From: Prosapia bicincta
Taxonomy: Eukaryota; Arthropoda; Insecta; Hemiptera; Cercopidae
DNA length: 64,000 nt
Reading direction: 5' to 3'
Assembly (NCBI GenBank): GCA_036971475.1
Contig: JBAIZL010000002.1
Span: 174,117,024 to 174,181,023, forward strand
Shown: piece after piece, positions 44,835 to 62,400 of the stretch
Position numbering within the stretch: the stretch's first letter is position 1
Layout of the letters: each line of letters starts with the position of its first letter
The notes under the pieces: model-generated
Database searches by the model: none
What the model saw: the letters and a program-made list of their open reading frames with translations, nothing else
Told to the model about the DNA's origin: nothing
Translations under genes and position numbers: made by a program

Positions 44835-47800
44835 ATAACACGACAACTTACATATTAATAATACATTCTACAACATACATACTAAAGGCTACACTCTACA
44901 ACTTACATACTAGTCATACAATCTATTTTTACATAACACGCCTACACACTACCACGTACTTACTAGATAAATCCTCTACCACTTACATCTAGTCCTACAC
45001 TCTACAACTTACTTACTATGCCTACACACTACCACTTACATAATAGTCATAAGCTCTACCACGTACATACTAGTCTTACACTCTACAACTTACATACTAA
45101 GCCTACACACTACAGCCTACATTCTAAACCTAAACACTACAACTTACATATTATTAATACATTCTACAACATACATACTAAGGCTACACTCTACATCTTA
45201 CATACTATGCTTACATACTACAACTTACATACTAGTCATACACTCTATTTTTACATACTACGCCTACACACTACAACCTACTCACTACAACGTATATACT
45301 AGTACTACACACTATAACTTATGTACTAGTCCTACACACTATAACTTACGTACTAGTCCTACACACTATAACGTATGTACTAGCGCTACACACTACAACT
45401 TATATACTAGTCCTACACACTACAACTTACATACTAGTCCTACCCACTACAACTTATATACTAGCACTACACACTACAACTTATATACTAGTCCTACACA
45501 CTACAACTTATGTACTAGCACTACACACTACAACTTATGTATTAGCACTACACACTATAACTTATATACTAGTCCTACACACTATAACTTATGTACTAGC
45601 GCTACACACTACAACTTATATACTAGTCCTACACACTACAACTTACATACTAGTCCTACCCACTACAACTTATATACTAGCACTACACCCTACCACTTAT
45701 ATACTAGTCCTACACACTACAACTTATGTACTAGCACTACACACTACAACTTATGTATTAGCACTACACACTACAACTTATATACCAGTCCTACACACTA
45801 CAACGTATGTACTAGCACTACACACTACAACTTATGTATTAGCACTACACCCTACAACTTATGTACTAGCAGTACACACTACAACTTATGTATTAGCACT
45901 ACACACTACAACTTACATACTAGCACTACACACTACAACTTATAGACTAGTACTACACACTACAACACATATACTAGCACTACACACTACAACTTACATA
46001 CTAGTCCTACACACTACAACTTATGTACTAGTCACACACACTACAACTTATGTACTAGTCCTACACACTGCAACCGACATACTAGCACTACGCACTACAA
46101 CTTATATACAAGTCCTACACACTAAAACGTACATACTAGACCTACACACTACAACTTATGTACTAGTCCTACACACTACAAGTTATGTACTAGACCTATA
46201 CACTACAACCTATGTCCTAGTCCTACACACTACAACTTATGTACTAGTCCTACACACTACAACTTATGTACTAGTCCTACACACTACAACTTATATACTA
46301 GTCGTACACACTACAACTTACATACTAGTTCTACACACTACAACTTATATACTAGTCCTACACACTACAACGTATGTACTAGTCCCACACACTACAACTT
46401 ATGTACTAGTCCTTCACACTACAACTTACATACTAGTCCTACACACTACAACTTATGTACTAGTCCTACACACTACAAATTATGTACTAGTCCTACACAC
46501 TACAACCTACATACAAGCACTACACACTACAACTTAAATACTAGCACTACACACTACAAGTTATATACTAGTCATACACACTACAACTTATATACTAGTC
46601 CTACACACTACACATTATGTACTAGTCCAACACACCACAACTTACATACTATCACTACACCCTACACTTATATACTAGTTCTACACACTACTACTTATAT
46701 ACTAATCCTACCCACAACAATCTATATATAAGCATTAACCACTACCATCTATATACTAGCACTACACACTACAACTTATGTACTAGTCCAACACACCACA
46801 ACTTACATACTATCACTACACACTACACTTATATACTAGTTCTACACACTACTACTTATATACTAATCCTACCCACAACAATCTATATATAAGCATTAAC
46901 CACTACCATCTATATACTAGCACTACACACTACAACCCATATACTAGTCCTACACAGTACTATTATATTCTAGTACTACACACTACAACTTATGTACTAG
47001 TCCTACACGCTACAACCTATTTACTATTCCTACACACTACAACTTATATACTAGACTGCCCACTACAATCTATATACTAGTTCTACACACTAGAACCCAT
47101 ATACTAGTCCTACACAGTACAATTATATACTAGGTCTACAAACTACAACCTACATACTAGTCCTACACACTACAACATACATACTAGTCCTACACACTAC
47201 AAAATATGTACTAGTCCTACACACTACAACTTACATACTAGTCCTACACACTACAACTTATGTAATAGTCCTACACACTACAAAATACATATTAGCACTA
47301 CCCACTACAATCTATATACTAGTTCTACACACTACAACCCATATACTAGTCCAAAACAGTACAATTACATACTAGTCCTACACACTATAACATGTGTACT
47401 AGTCCTACACTATACAACTTACATACTAGTAATACACACTACAATTTATGTACTAGTCCTACACACTACAAAATTCATACTAGCACTACCCACTACGATA
47501 TATATACTAGTTCAACACACTACAACATACATACTAGTCCTACACACTACAACTTACATACGAGTCCTACACACTACAACTTATGTATTAGTCCTACACA
47601 CTACAACTTACATACTAGTCCTACACACTACAACTTATGTACTAGTCCTACACACTAAAACTTACATACTAGTCGTACACACTACAACGTACATTCTAGT
47701 CCTACACACTACAACTTATGTACTAGTCCTACACACTATAACCTACATACTAGCACTACCCACTGCAATCAATATACTAGCCCTACACACTACAACCTAT

Positions 47801-49949
47801 GTACTCGTCCTACACACTACAACTTACATACTAGTCCTACACACTACAAATTATGTTCTAGTCCTACACACTACAACTTACATACTAGCTCTTCACACTA
47901 CACTTATATACTAGTCCTACACTCTTCTACTTTTATACTGGTCCTACCCACTACAATCTATACATTAGCACTACCCACTACCATCTATACACTAGCACTA
48001 ACCTACTTCAATCTATTTACTAGTTCTACACACTACAACCCATATACTAGTCCTACACAGTACAATTATATACTAGTAGTACACACTACAACTTATATAC
48101 TAGTCCTACACGCTACAACCTATTTACTAGTCCTACACGCTACATTTTATATACTAGTCCTACTCACTACAAACTATATTTTAGCACTTTCCACTACCAT
48201 CTATATACTAGCACTACCCACTACAATCAATATACTATTTCCACACAATACATCTTATATCCTAGCACTACGCGCTACGACCTATATACTAGTCCTACAC
48301 ACTACAACTTATATACTAGTCCTAACCCCTACAATCTATATATAACCACTACCCACTACAACCTATATACTAACACTACACACTACAACTTCATTATTAC
48401 TGTTCCTACACACTACAACTTATATACTAGTCCTACCCACCACAATCTATATATTAGCACTACCCACTACAATCTATATACTAGCACTACACACTACAAA
48501 TTATATACTAACGGTACACACTACATCTTATATACTAATCCTACACACCAAACTTATATACTACTCCTACACACTATATCATATATACTAGGACTACCAA
48601 CTAAAACTTATAAACTAGTCCTACACACTACACGTATATTCTATTCCTACACAATATAGCTTATATACTAGCACTACCCACTACAACTTATATACTAGTC
48701 CTACACACTACAACTTATATACTAGTCCTACCCACTATAATATATATAAGATAGCACTACACACTACAATCTATATACAAGCACTACCCACTACAATACA
48801 TACACTAGCACTACACACCACATCTTATATACTAGTCCTACACGCTACATTTTATATACTAGTCCTACACACTACAACCTTTATACTAGTCCTACACACT
48901 ACACATTATATACTAGTCGTACCCACTACGACCTATATACTAGCACTACACACTACAACCTATATACAAGCACTAAACACTACAACTTATATGCTAGTCC
49001 TACACACTACACTTACATACTAGTCCTACACACTACAACTTATTTACTATTCCTACACACTACAACTTATATACTAGTCCTACCCACTACAACGTATATA
49101 CTAGTCCTACACACTACAACCTATATATATGTCCTACACACTACAACCTATATATATGTCCTACACACTACAACTTAAATACTAGTCCTACACACAACAA
49201 CGTACATACTAGTCCTACACACTACAACCCATATACTAGTCTTACACACTACAACTTACATACTAATCCTACACACTACAACCTATATACTAGTCCTACA
49301 CACTACAACTTATATACTAGTCCTACACACTACAACCTATATACTAGTCTTACACACTACAACCTATATACTAGTCCTACACACTACACCTTACATACTA
49401 GTCCTGCACACTACAACCTATATACTAGTCCTACACACTACAACCTATATACTAGTCCTACACACTACAACCTATAAACTAGCACTACACACTACAACCT
49501 ACATACTAGTCCTACACACTACAACCTATAAACACGTCCTACACACTACAACCTATATACTAGTCCTACACACTACAACCTATACACTAGCACTACACAC
49601 TACAACCTATATACTAGCACTACACTGTATAACCTATATACTAGCATTATCCGCTACAATCTATATACTAGCACTACACACTACAAACTATATACTAGCA
49701 CTACAGTCTACAACCTATATACTAGCCCTACACACTACAATCTATTTACTAGTCCTACACACTACAACTTATATACTAGTCCTACACGCTACATTTTATT
49801 TACTAGATCTACACACTACAACTTATATACTAGTCCTACAAACTACACCTTATATACTAGTCCTACAGACTACAACTTACATACTAGTCCTACACACTAC
49901 AACGTATATACTAGTCTTACACACTACAACCTATATACTAGTCCTACAC
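44835..49949 (+). repeat. 27-bp satellite array, second block (copy A part)
   Basis: Same monomer and orientation as the first block. The dominant type here carries ACAACTTATGTACTAGT, and the three-unit pattern with ACTAAC is absent until the duplication joint. Local block duplications occur: 216 bp (eight monomers; 45,381 and 45,597) and about 161 bp (46,621 and 46,782). It continues without a break into copy B. Confidence 0.95.
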
Positions 49950-52900
49950 ACTACAACCTACATACTAACCCTACACACTACAAATTACATACTAACCCCA
50001 CACACTACACTTATATAGTACTCCTACTCACTACAACCTACATGCTAACCCTACACACTACACTTATATACTAGTCCTACTTACTACAACTTAAATACTA
50101 ACCCTATACACTAAACTTATATACTAGTCTTACTCACTACAACCTACATACTAGTCCTACTCACTACAACCTACATACTAACCCTACACACTATAACTTA
50201 TATAATAGCCCTACACACTACACTTATATACTTGTCCTACTCACCACAAACTACATACTAGCCCTTCCCACTACAACTTACATACTAGCCCTACAAACTA
50301 CAATTATATACTAACCCTACACACTAAAACTACATACTAACCCTACACACTACAGCTTACATACTAACCCTACACACTACACTTACATAATAGTCCTACT
50401 CACTACAACTTACATACTAGCCCTACACACTGCATCTATATACTAGTCCTACTCACTACAACCTACATACTAACCCTACACACTACACTTATATACTAGT
50501 CCTACTCACTAAAACCTACATACTAACCCTACACACTACACCTATATACTAGTCCTATTCACTACAACTTAAAGACTTACCCTACACACAACACTTGTAT
50601 ACTAGTCTTACTCACTACAACCTACATACTAGCCCTACACACTACTCTAATATACTGGTCCTACTCACTACAACTTACATACTAGCCCTACACCTATATA
50701 CTAGTCCTACTCACTACAACTTAAATACTAACCCTACACACTACACTTATATACTAGTTTTACTCACTACAACCTACATACTAGCCCTACACACTACTCT
50801 TATATACTGGTCCTACTCACTACAACTTACATACTAGACCTACACACTACCATTATATACTAGTTCTACTCACTACAACCTACATACTAACCCTACACAC
50901 TACAACCTATATTCTAGCCCTACACACTACACTTATATAATAGCCCTACTCACTACAACTTACATACTAACCCTACACACTACAACTTACATACTAGCCC
51001 TACACACTACACTTATATATTAGTTCTACTCACTACAAAGTACATACTAACCCTACACACTACAACTTATATACTATCCCTACACACTACACTTTTATAC
51101 TAGTCCTACTCACTACAACTTACATACTAACCCTACATACTACAACTTACATACTAGCCCTAAACACTACACTTATATACTAGGTCTACACACTAGAACC
51201 ATTATACTAGTCCTACACACTACAACCTATATATTAGCACTACCCACAACAATCTATATACTAGTTCTACACACTACACTGATATACTAGGACTACACAC
51301 TACAACCTTTATACTAGCCCTACACACTACAACCTACATACTAGCCCTACACATGACAACTTACATACTAGCGTTACTCGCTACAACTTACATACTATCC
51401 ATACTCACTACAACTTACATACTAGTCCTACACACTACACTTATATACTAGCCCTATACACTTCTACTTATATACTAGTGCTACACACTACAACCTATAT
51501 ACTAGCACTACCCACTACAGTCTATATACTAGTCCTACGCACTACAACTTATATACTAGCACTACCCACTACAGTCAAAATACTAGTCCTACACACTACA
51601 ACTTACATACTAGCATTACACACTACATTCTATATACTAGTCCTACACAATACAACTTACATACTAGCCCTACACACTACAACATATATACTAGTCATAC
51701 ACACTACAACCTACATATTAGCACTACCCACTACATTCTAAATACTAGTACTACACACTACAATCTATATACTAGTTCTACCCAGAACAACCTATATACT
51801 ATCACTGCACACTACAACCTATATACTAGCACCACCCACTACAATCAATATACAAGTCCTACACACTACAACTTAAATACTACTAGTGCTACATACTACA
51901 ACAGATATACAAGCACTACAAACAACTACCTATATACTAGTCCTACTCACTACAACCTACATACTAGCCATACACACCACATTTATATACTAGTCCTACT
52001 CACTACAACCTACATACTAACCCTACAAACTACAACTTACGTACTAGCCCTACACAATAAACTTTTATACTAGTCCTACTCACAACAACCTACATACTAA
52101 CCCTACACACTACAACTTACATACTAGCCCTACACGCTACACTTATATACTAGTCCTACTCACTACAACCTACATAATAACCATACACACTACAACTTAC
52201 ATACTAGCCCTACACACTACACTTATATACTAGTCCTACTCACTACAACCTACATACTAACCCTACACACTACAACCTACATTCTAGCCCTACACACTAC
52301 ACTTATATAATAATCCTACTCACTACAACCTACATACTAACCCTACACACTACGACTTACATACTAACCCTACACACTACACTTATATAATAGTCCTACT
52401 CACTACAACTTACTTACTAGCCCTACACACTGCACTTATATACTAGTCCTACTCACTACAACTTACATACTAACCCTACACACTACACTTATATAGTACT
52501 CCTACTCACTAGAACCTACATACTAACCCTACATACTACACTTATATACTAGTCCTACTTACTACAACTTACATACTAACCCTATACACTAAACTTATAT
52601 ACTAGTCTTACTCAATACAACCAACATACTGGTCCTACTCACTACAACCTACATACTAGTCCTACACACTACAACCTACTTACTATCCCTACACACTACA
52701 ACTTATATACTAGCCCTACACACTACACGTATATACTTGTCCTACTCACAACAAACTGCAAACTAGCCCTACAAACTACAACTTACATACTAGCATTACA
52801 CACTACAATTATATACTAACTCTACACACTACAACCTACATACTAACCCTACACACTATAACTTACATACTAGCCCTACACAATACACTTATATAATAGT

Positions 52901-55900
52901 CCTACTCACTACAACTTACATACTAGCCATACACACTGCACTTATATACTAGTCGTACTCACTACAACCTACATACTAACCTTACACACCACACTTATAT
53001 ACTAGTCCTACTCACTAAAACCTACATACTAACCCTACACACTACACTTATATACTAGTCCTACACACTACAACTTACATACGAACCCTACACACTACAA
53101 CCTACATTCTAGCCCTACACACTACACTTATATACTAGTTATACTCACTACAACTTAAATACTAACCCTACACACTACAACCTACATACTAGCCCTACAC
53201 ACTACACTTATATATTAGTCCTACTCAATTCAACATACATACTAACCCTACACACTACAAAATATATACTATCCCTACACACTACACTTATATACTAGTC
53301 CTACTCACTACAACTTACATACTAACCCTACACACTACAATTTACATACTAGCCCTACACACTACAACATATATACTAGTCATACACACTACAACCTATA
53401 TATTAGCACTACCCACTACATTCTAAATACTACTCCTACACACTACAACCTATATACTAGCACCACCCAGTACAATCAATATACAAGTCCTACACACTAC
53501 AACTTAAATACTACTAGTGCTACACACTACAACCTATATACTAGCACTACGCACTACTACTTATATACTAGTCCTACTCACTACAACCTACATACTAGCC
53601 ATACACACTAAAACGTACATACTAGCATTACACACTACACCTATATACTAGTCCTACTCACTACAAACTACATACTAACCATACACACTACAACTTACAT
53701 ACTAGCCCTACAATCTACACTTATATACTAGTCCTACTCACTACAACGTACATACTAACCCTACACACTACAACTTACATACTGGCCCTACACACTACAC
53801 TTATATACTAGTCCTACTCACTACAACTTACATACTAGCCTTACACACTACACTTATATACTAGTCCTACTCACTACAACCTACATACTAACCCTACTCA
53901 CTACAACCTACATTCTAGCCCTACACACTACACCTATATATTAGTCCTACTGACTACAAACTACATACTAACCTACACACTACAACTTACATACTAACCC
54001 TACACACTACACTTATATAATAGTCCTACTCACTACAACTCCCATACTGGCCATACACACTGCACTTATATACTAGTCCTACTCACTACAACTTACATAC
54101 TAACCCTACACACTACACTTATATAGTACTCCTACTCACTACAACCTACATACTAACCCTACACACTACACTTATATACTAGTCCTACTTACTACAACTT
54201 AAATACTAACCCTATACACTAAACTTATATACTAGTCTTACACACTACAACCTACATACTAGTCCTACTCACTACAACCTAAATACTAGTCCTACTCACT
54301 ACAACCTACATACTAACCCTACACACTACAACTTATATACTAGCCCTACACACTACACTTATATACTTGTCGTACTCACCACAAACTACATACTAGCCCT
54401 ACACATTACAATTATATACTAACCCTACACACTACAACCTACATACTAACCCTACACACTACAACTTACATACTAACCCTACACTCTACACTTATATAAT
54501 AGTCCTACTCACTACAACTAACATACTAGCCCTACACACTGCACTTATATACTAGTCCTACTCACTACAACTTACATACTAACCCTACACACTACACTTA
54601 TATACTAGTCCTACTAACTAAAACCTACATACTAACCCTACCCACTACACTTAAATACTAGCCCTACTCACTACATCTTACATACTAACCCTACACACTA
54701 CAACTTACATACTAGCCCTACACACTACCCTTAAATATTAGTCCTACTGAATACAACGTACATACTAACCCAACACACTACAAATTATATACTATCCCTA
54801 CACACTACACTTATATCCTAGTCCTACTCACTACAACTTACATAGTAACCCTACACACTACAACTTACATACTAGCCCTACACATTACAACCTACATACT
54901 AGCCCTACACACTACAACTTACATACTAGTGTTACTCACTACAACTTACATAATTTCCCTACTCACTATAACTTACATACTAGTCCTATACACTACTACT
55001 TATATACTAGTCCTACACACTACAACCTATATACCAGCACAACCCACTACAGTCGATATACTAGACCTACACACTACAACTTACATACTAGCCCTACACA
55101 CTACAACATTTATATTAGTCCTACACACTACAACCTATATATTAGCACTTCCCACTACAATCTATATACTAGTCCTACACACTACATCTTACATACTAGC
55201 CCTACACACTACAGTCTATATACTAGTCCTACACACTACAACGTACATACTAACCCTACACACTACAGTTATATAATAGTCCTACTCACTACAACTTACA
55301 TACTAGCCCTACACACTGCACTTATATACTAGTCCTACTCACTACAACTTACATACTAACCCTACACACTACAATCTATATACTAGTCCTACACATTACA
55401 ACTTACTAGAATTTCACACTACAACTTACATACTAGCCCTACCCACTACAATCTATATACTAGTGTTAAACACTTCAACCTAAATAATAGTTCTACACAC
55501 TACAATCTATATTAGCACTACCCACTACAACTTATATACTAGCATACACACTACAAATCTATATACTAGTCCTACACACTACAAATTATATACTAGTCCT
55601 ACACACTACAATCTATAAACTAGCACTACCCACTACAATCTATATACTATCACTGCACACTACAATCTATATACTAGTCCTTCACACTACAACTTACATA
55701 TTAGTCCTACACACTACAACTTATATACTAGTCCTACACACTAAATCCTATATACTAGCACTACACACTACTACTTATATACTAGTTTACACACTACAAT
55801 CTATATACTAGCACTACCCATTACAACCTATATCCTAGCACTACGCACTACAACCTATATACTAGCACTACACACTACAATCTGTATACTAGTCCTACAC

Positions 55901-56219
55901 ACTACAATCTATATACTAGCACTACCCATTACAACCTATATTCTAGCACTACACACTAAAATCTATTTATTAGTCAAACATACTACAACATATATACTAG
56001 TCCTACACACCACAACCTATGTACTAGCACTACACACTACAATCTATATAATAGTCCTACATACTACAACATATATACTAGTCCTACACACCACAAATTA
56101 TGTACTATTACTACACACTACAACCTATATACTAGTCTCACACACTTCAACTTATATACTAGTCCTACACACTACAACTTTTATACTAGTCCTACACACT
56201 ACAACCTTTATACTAGCTA
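49950..56219 (+). repeat. 27-bp satellite array, copy B of 35,320-41,589
   Basis: Near-identical to the matching stretch of the first block, including the three-unit pattern and every irregular unit. Confidence 0.95.
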
Positions 56220-59200
56220 ATTCCCCACTATATCCAACATACTGTGCCTACGCATTACAATAGTCATATACCAGCTAACACGGTTTCCCTCTACACTACT
56301 ATCTACTCAGTACAATTTACTTGCTATTACTACACGTTACTACTTACTCATTACTATACATATCTTGGCAAAACCTCTACTGTTTACAAGTTATCTCTAA
56401 TATCTTATGTTTTATGTTTCACCCTTGAATAAAGAGTAATAATCGCAAATAGTTTTGCATTTACACATTACTTCGATACCCACGTCTCCCTAATACCTAT
56501 TAAATTCCCACAAGCTATCTGTTACCACCCACATTATTCTAGTTACATTCTACATGTTTAATTTTGTATCAAACCATTAATACGCCATACGTTTCCATTT
56601 ATCTGTGTAATTAAAGACATTTTTATTTTATGATACGATGAAGTTGTTTTGAAAAAATACTTACAGCTTTGGTTTTTGTACGTCTACTAATATTTGCACA
56701 CTAATATCTCGTTACTGAGCAACTGTCTAAACAATTACATCATGTCGTTTGTCGTTGTGAATGGCTCTGATAATCTTTTCCTTTAAAAATGAACTATTTA
56801 AATAATTTTGTTTTTAGAATTTTTTTTTGTTTAAAATAAACTAACTTATTAGTGATGATTTGTTTTTATCTAAGCTATAGTAAAAGGCAAATGCCCTAAT
56901 TTTAGGATTTTTATTAAACCATTTCCATCGATAATAAAACTTTAACTTGTAATGGAAAACTGACCTACAATTTATATGTATATAATAAACATCTCAAACG
57001 ATGATATTTAATTTGTTTTTTTCTTGAATATCTAACATTATTTAAATACCTTAATGTTTAATTTAACTAATCACTCCCAACTGATGCATTATAATATGTT
57101 TATACTTTCAGCAGCTATCCGAGTCATTAAGAGTATTCATGAATCTTTTAAAAATGGAACTTTTTTGAAAGAAGCCACTTTAATAATTAAGATAACGTAA
57201 TTCAGCCTTAAAGGATTAAAATACTCTTTTAAATTTTGAAAATTATAAACGTTATAAATAAATTGTTTTAAATTGAATATTTAACAGAAAAAATCCTACT
57301 CCTTTTGTTTAAATACAAATATATATATTTTAAATCATTTGTATTTTGGCGTAAGAGTAAAATTATTTTAAACCAATAATTTAGAATAATTATTATATTT
57401 AATATTATTTGACTCCGTTTTCACTTAGGGCAATAATGCTTCTCTAAAAACACTTGAACATATATTAGTAGGTTACACTTGCATGTAGTATCACTTGCTA
57501 TTATGAGTTTGGAGATGTGCCGTTTCAGGAGTTTTGTCCCATTGCCAACTCAGACCGTAACTGACCTATTTTCAGTTGTTAAACAACAAAGAGCTCAGTT
57601 ACGGCCTAAGTTAACAATGGGACGCATTTCCAAAGACGGCAGTCATCGATAATAAAAAATTAAGTGCTGCTTTAGGCAAGTGTAACATACTAATATATGT
57701 ACAAGTGTTTTAAGTAATATATTTAATTGAAAATTTGGAACACATACAATTTATAATCTTATGAAATTTACTGTTATCTTAGAAAAATAATATTTAAATC
57801 TAACATTATGAGAAAAAAGTACACAACATTTCATTAATTCTTTTACGAAATTTCAATACGCAATCCCTTCCATAGAAAATTAAGGGTCTACTATTTGCCA
57901 AAATATGTACTTTTTGTAATAATCTCACAACATAAATTCAAACCACCGTAAATATAGATGTAAAGTTAAATGATGCCGACTTGTAATTATCTCCTCCTTA
58001 GAAAGGAAAATAAAAAAATACACAATTAAATCCATTCTAATACACCTAAAAAGTAGTACATTACTTGCTTCAACTGTTTACATTTGTATGCACTTCCTAT
58101 GAGTGTCAATATTTATTCACCATGATCGACATTTAGGGAAGATATATAGAAAAACCAAAAACGTTAACTTGACTCTTGATATAGTGATTCAATAATATTC
58201 TTGGTGACAAACTATATCATATCCCCTATAGGCAGGACTAATTTCTTGAAATGTGTGAGAGATTTACATTGACTTGAACTGTTCAAAATATACTGGAAAT
58301 ATTGTAAGTGCTCACAAAGATGTAGACCACTCAATTGCCTGATGTAGTTCGAGACGTAAATCAAATATTTCGGCAACTAATGTAAATTCATACTGGCGTA
58401 TTTGCTTTTTACATACTTATTATGATTTCTACTAAGTTGGAGAAAATTACAGTTAATTTTGAAAAAAATTGCGTATCATTATTAAGGGGAAAATAGAATT
58501 ATCAGCCCTTCCGGAATTGTATTAAACAGAGTTTTTTCGTCAGATATATATACAAATCCTTCTCAGAGGCTAAAAAGGTTTATAAACTATCTACGCTCGA
58601 AATCGGTTAGTTTACTGAAAACCTGCTACGGGAAAGTGCTTTTTGTGACTGTCACCCGCTTGATCCTAACGCTTGGTTATAACATGGAGTTAGTTAAAGT
58701 TCTAAGTGGATTTGTGGCATGTGAACTAGATCTTAAACCAAATCTCATGGTCGGCGCATCTCTCATCAAAGCTATAGTCTTCCAGTCAGACAATTTGATG
58801 AGCTCTGTAGCAACGAATTCGATTTTAGTTGAAATCTTCTGGTAACTGGTTGAAATTTAGGTTTCTTAAAGTCAGACTTTGTAGGCTATCTGTCTTTCAT
58901 AATCCACTTTATCCAATATCATACTAACTATAGAGCAAGTTTATTTATGGTTTAAATCTTATAATTCTTCTCATCTTAATTTTTCAAATTAAATATACTT
59001 GCTACTTGGGGAGTATTTGTTTTCCTGTATTGGACTTTAAGGACATAAAAGTATTTCACATATAATATTAAGGTATTGTTTTCTTCTGTTAGGGGATCTT
59101 CATACGTATGTAAAATCTGAGATCTGTGTTGGCCTTGAGCAAAAATACAAGTTCGCATAGAACCAATCTTCAGCTCAAGTAGCGACTTTAAGGTTCAGCA

Positions 59201-59464
59201 AAAGCTGCTGTTTTAAACGTTCCGGTCAGTTTTTTTAATGACTCATTTGACCCTGTCAACATTTACAAGTAGACGTTTTCAAAGGCACAACAATTAAAAA
59301 ACAATGTCCTAACTATCCACAACTTATCAAATACTCTAACAAAGGATATAACTCTTCGGTTCAAAACAAGTACTGCAAGAAATTGAAAATTTTAATGATG
59401 AAGTTGTATTTTTTTAAAACTATGAGAGTTTACGCAACAAATTATTTTTGGTATAATTAATATA
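56220..59464. other. 3.2-kb unique spacer, copy B
   Basis: The same sequence as 41,590-44,834, with one noticed substitution near its left edge. It holds the second foldback element and the same two featureless ORFs (58636-58845 plus, 58976-59158 minus). Confidence 0.8.
57447..57711. mobile_element. foldback/MITE-like inverted-repeat element, copy B
   Basis: The copy of 42817-43081 carried along by the 14.6-kb duplication, so it does not represent a second transposition event. Confidence 0.7.
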
Positions 59465-62400
59465 ATAACACGACAACTTACATATTAATAATACATTCTA
59501 CAACATACATACTAAAGGCTACACTCTACAACTTACATACTAGTCATACAATCTATTTTTACATAACACGCCTACACACTACCACGTACTTACTAGATAA
59601 ATCCTCTACCACTTACATCTAGTCCTACACTCTACAACTTACTTACTATGCCTACACACTACCACTTACATAATAGTCATAAGCTCTACCACGTACATAC
59701 TAGTCTTACACTCTACAACTTACATACTAAGCCTACACACTACAGCCTACATTCTAAACCTAAACACTACAACTTACATATTATTAATACATTCTACAAC
59801 ATACATACTAAGGCTACACTCTACATCTTACATACTATGCTTACATACTACAACTTACATACTAGTCATACACTCTATTTTTACATACTACGCCTACACA
59901 CTACAACCTACTCACTACAACGTATATACTAGTACTACACACTATAACTTATGTACTAGTCCTACACACTATAACTTACGTACTAGTCCTACACACTATA
60001 ACGTATGTACTAGCGCTACACACTACAACTTATATACTAGTCCTACACACTACAACTTACATACTAGTCCTACCCACTACAACTTATATACTAGCACTAC
60101 ACACTACAACTTATATACTAGTCCTACACACTACAACTTATGTACTAGCACTACACACTACAACTTATGTATTAGCACTACACACTATAACTTATATACT
60201 AGTCCTACACACTATAACTTATGTACTAGCGCTACACACTACAACTTATATACTAGTCCTACACACTACAACTTACATACTAGTCCTACCCACTACAACT
60301 TATATACTAGCACTACACCCTACCACTTATATACTAGTCCTACACACTACAACTTATGTACTAGCACTACACACTACAACTTATGTATTAGCACTACACA
60401 CTACAACTTATATACCAGTCCTACACACTACAACGTATGTACTAGCACTACACACTACAACTTATGTATTAGCACTACACCCTACAACTTATGTACTAGC
60501 AGTACACACTACAACTTATGTATTAGCACTACACACTACAACTTACATACTAGCACTACACACTACAACTTATAGACTAGTACTACACACTACAACACAT
60601 ATACTAGCACTACACACTACAACTTACATACTAGTCCTACACACTACAACTTATGTACTAGTCACACACACTACAACTTATGTACTAGTCCTACACACTG
60701 CAACCGACATACTAGCACTACGCACTACAACTTATATACAAGTCCTACACACTAAAACGTACATACTAGACCTACACACTACAACTTATGTACTAGTCCT
60801 ACACACTACAAGTTATGTACTAGACCTATACACTACAACCTATGTCCTAGTCCTACACACTACAACTTATGTACTAGTCCTACACACTACAACTTATGTA
60901 CTAGTCCTACACACTACAACTTATATACTAGTCGTACACACTACAACTTACATACTAGTTCTACACACTACAACTTATATACTAGTCCTACACACTACAA
61001 CGTATGTACTAGTCCCACACACTACAACTTATGTACTAGTCCTTCACACTACAACTTACATACTAGTCCTACACACTACAACTTATGTACTAGTCCTACA
61101 CACTACAAATTATGTACTAGTCCTACACACTACAACCTACATACAAGCACTACACACTACAACTTAAATACTAGCACTACACACTACAAGTTATATACTA
61201 GTCATACACACTACAACTTATATACTAGTCCTACACACTACACATTATGTACTAGTCCAACACACCACAACTTACATACTATCACTACACCCTACACTTA
61301 TATACTAGTTCTACACACTACTACTTATATACTAATCCTACCCACAACAATCTATATATAAGCATTAACCACTACCATCTATATACTAGCACTACACACT
61401 ACAACTTATGTACTAGTCCAACACACCACAACTTACATACTATCACTACACACTACACTTATATACTAGTTCTACACACTACTACTTATATACTAATCCT
61501 ACCCACAACAATCTATATATAAGCATTAACCACTACCATCTATATACTAGCACTACACACTACAACCCATATACTAGTCCTACACAGTACTATTATATTC
61601 TAGTACTACACACTACAACTTATGTACTAGTCCTACACGCTACAACCTATTTACTATTCCTACACACTACAACTTATATACTAGACTGCCCACTACAATC
61701 TATATACTAGTTCTACACACTAGAACCCATATACTAGTCCTACACAGTACAATTATATACTAGGTCTACAAACTACAACCTACATACTAGTCCTACACAC
61801 TACAACATACATACTAGTCCTACACACTACAAAATATGTACTAGTCCTACACACTACAACTTACATACTAGTCCTACACACTACAACTTATGTAATAGTC
61901 CTACACACTACAAAATACATATTAGCACTACCCACTACAATCTATATACTAGTTCTACACACTACAACCCATATACTAGTCCAAAACAGTACAATTACAT
62001 ACTAGTCCTACACACTATAACATGTGTACTAGTCCTACACTATACAACTTACATACTAGTAATACACACTACAATTTATGTACTAGTCCTACACACTACA
62101 AAATTCATACTAGCACTACCCACTACGATATATATACTAGTTCAACACACTACAACATACATACTAGTCCTACACACTACAACTTACATACGAGTCCTAC
62201 ACACTACAACTTATGTATTAGTCCTACACACTACAACTTACATACTAGTCCTACACACTACAACTTATGTACTAGTCCTACACACTAAAACTTACATACT
62301 AGTCGTACACACTACAACGTACATTCTAGTCCTACACACTACAACTTATGTACTAGTCCTACACACTATAACCTACATACTAGCACTACCCACTGCAATC

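Larger units (their letters stand above)
35320..49949 (+). repeat. 14,630-bp tandem duplication, copy A
   Basis: Every landmark in this block recurs exactly 14,630 bp further on: the unique spacer, the foldback element and all satellite variants. The left edge is placed where 35,320 and 49,950 begin to match (CTACAACCTACATACTAACC) after differing just upstream. Confidence 0.95.

Noticed and set aside
45018..62288. The same kind of repeat ORFs in the second and third arrays
   Set aside because: Same artefact; each appears twice at +14,630 bp.
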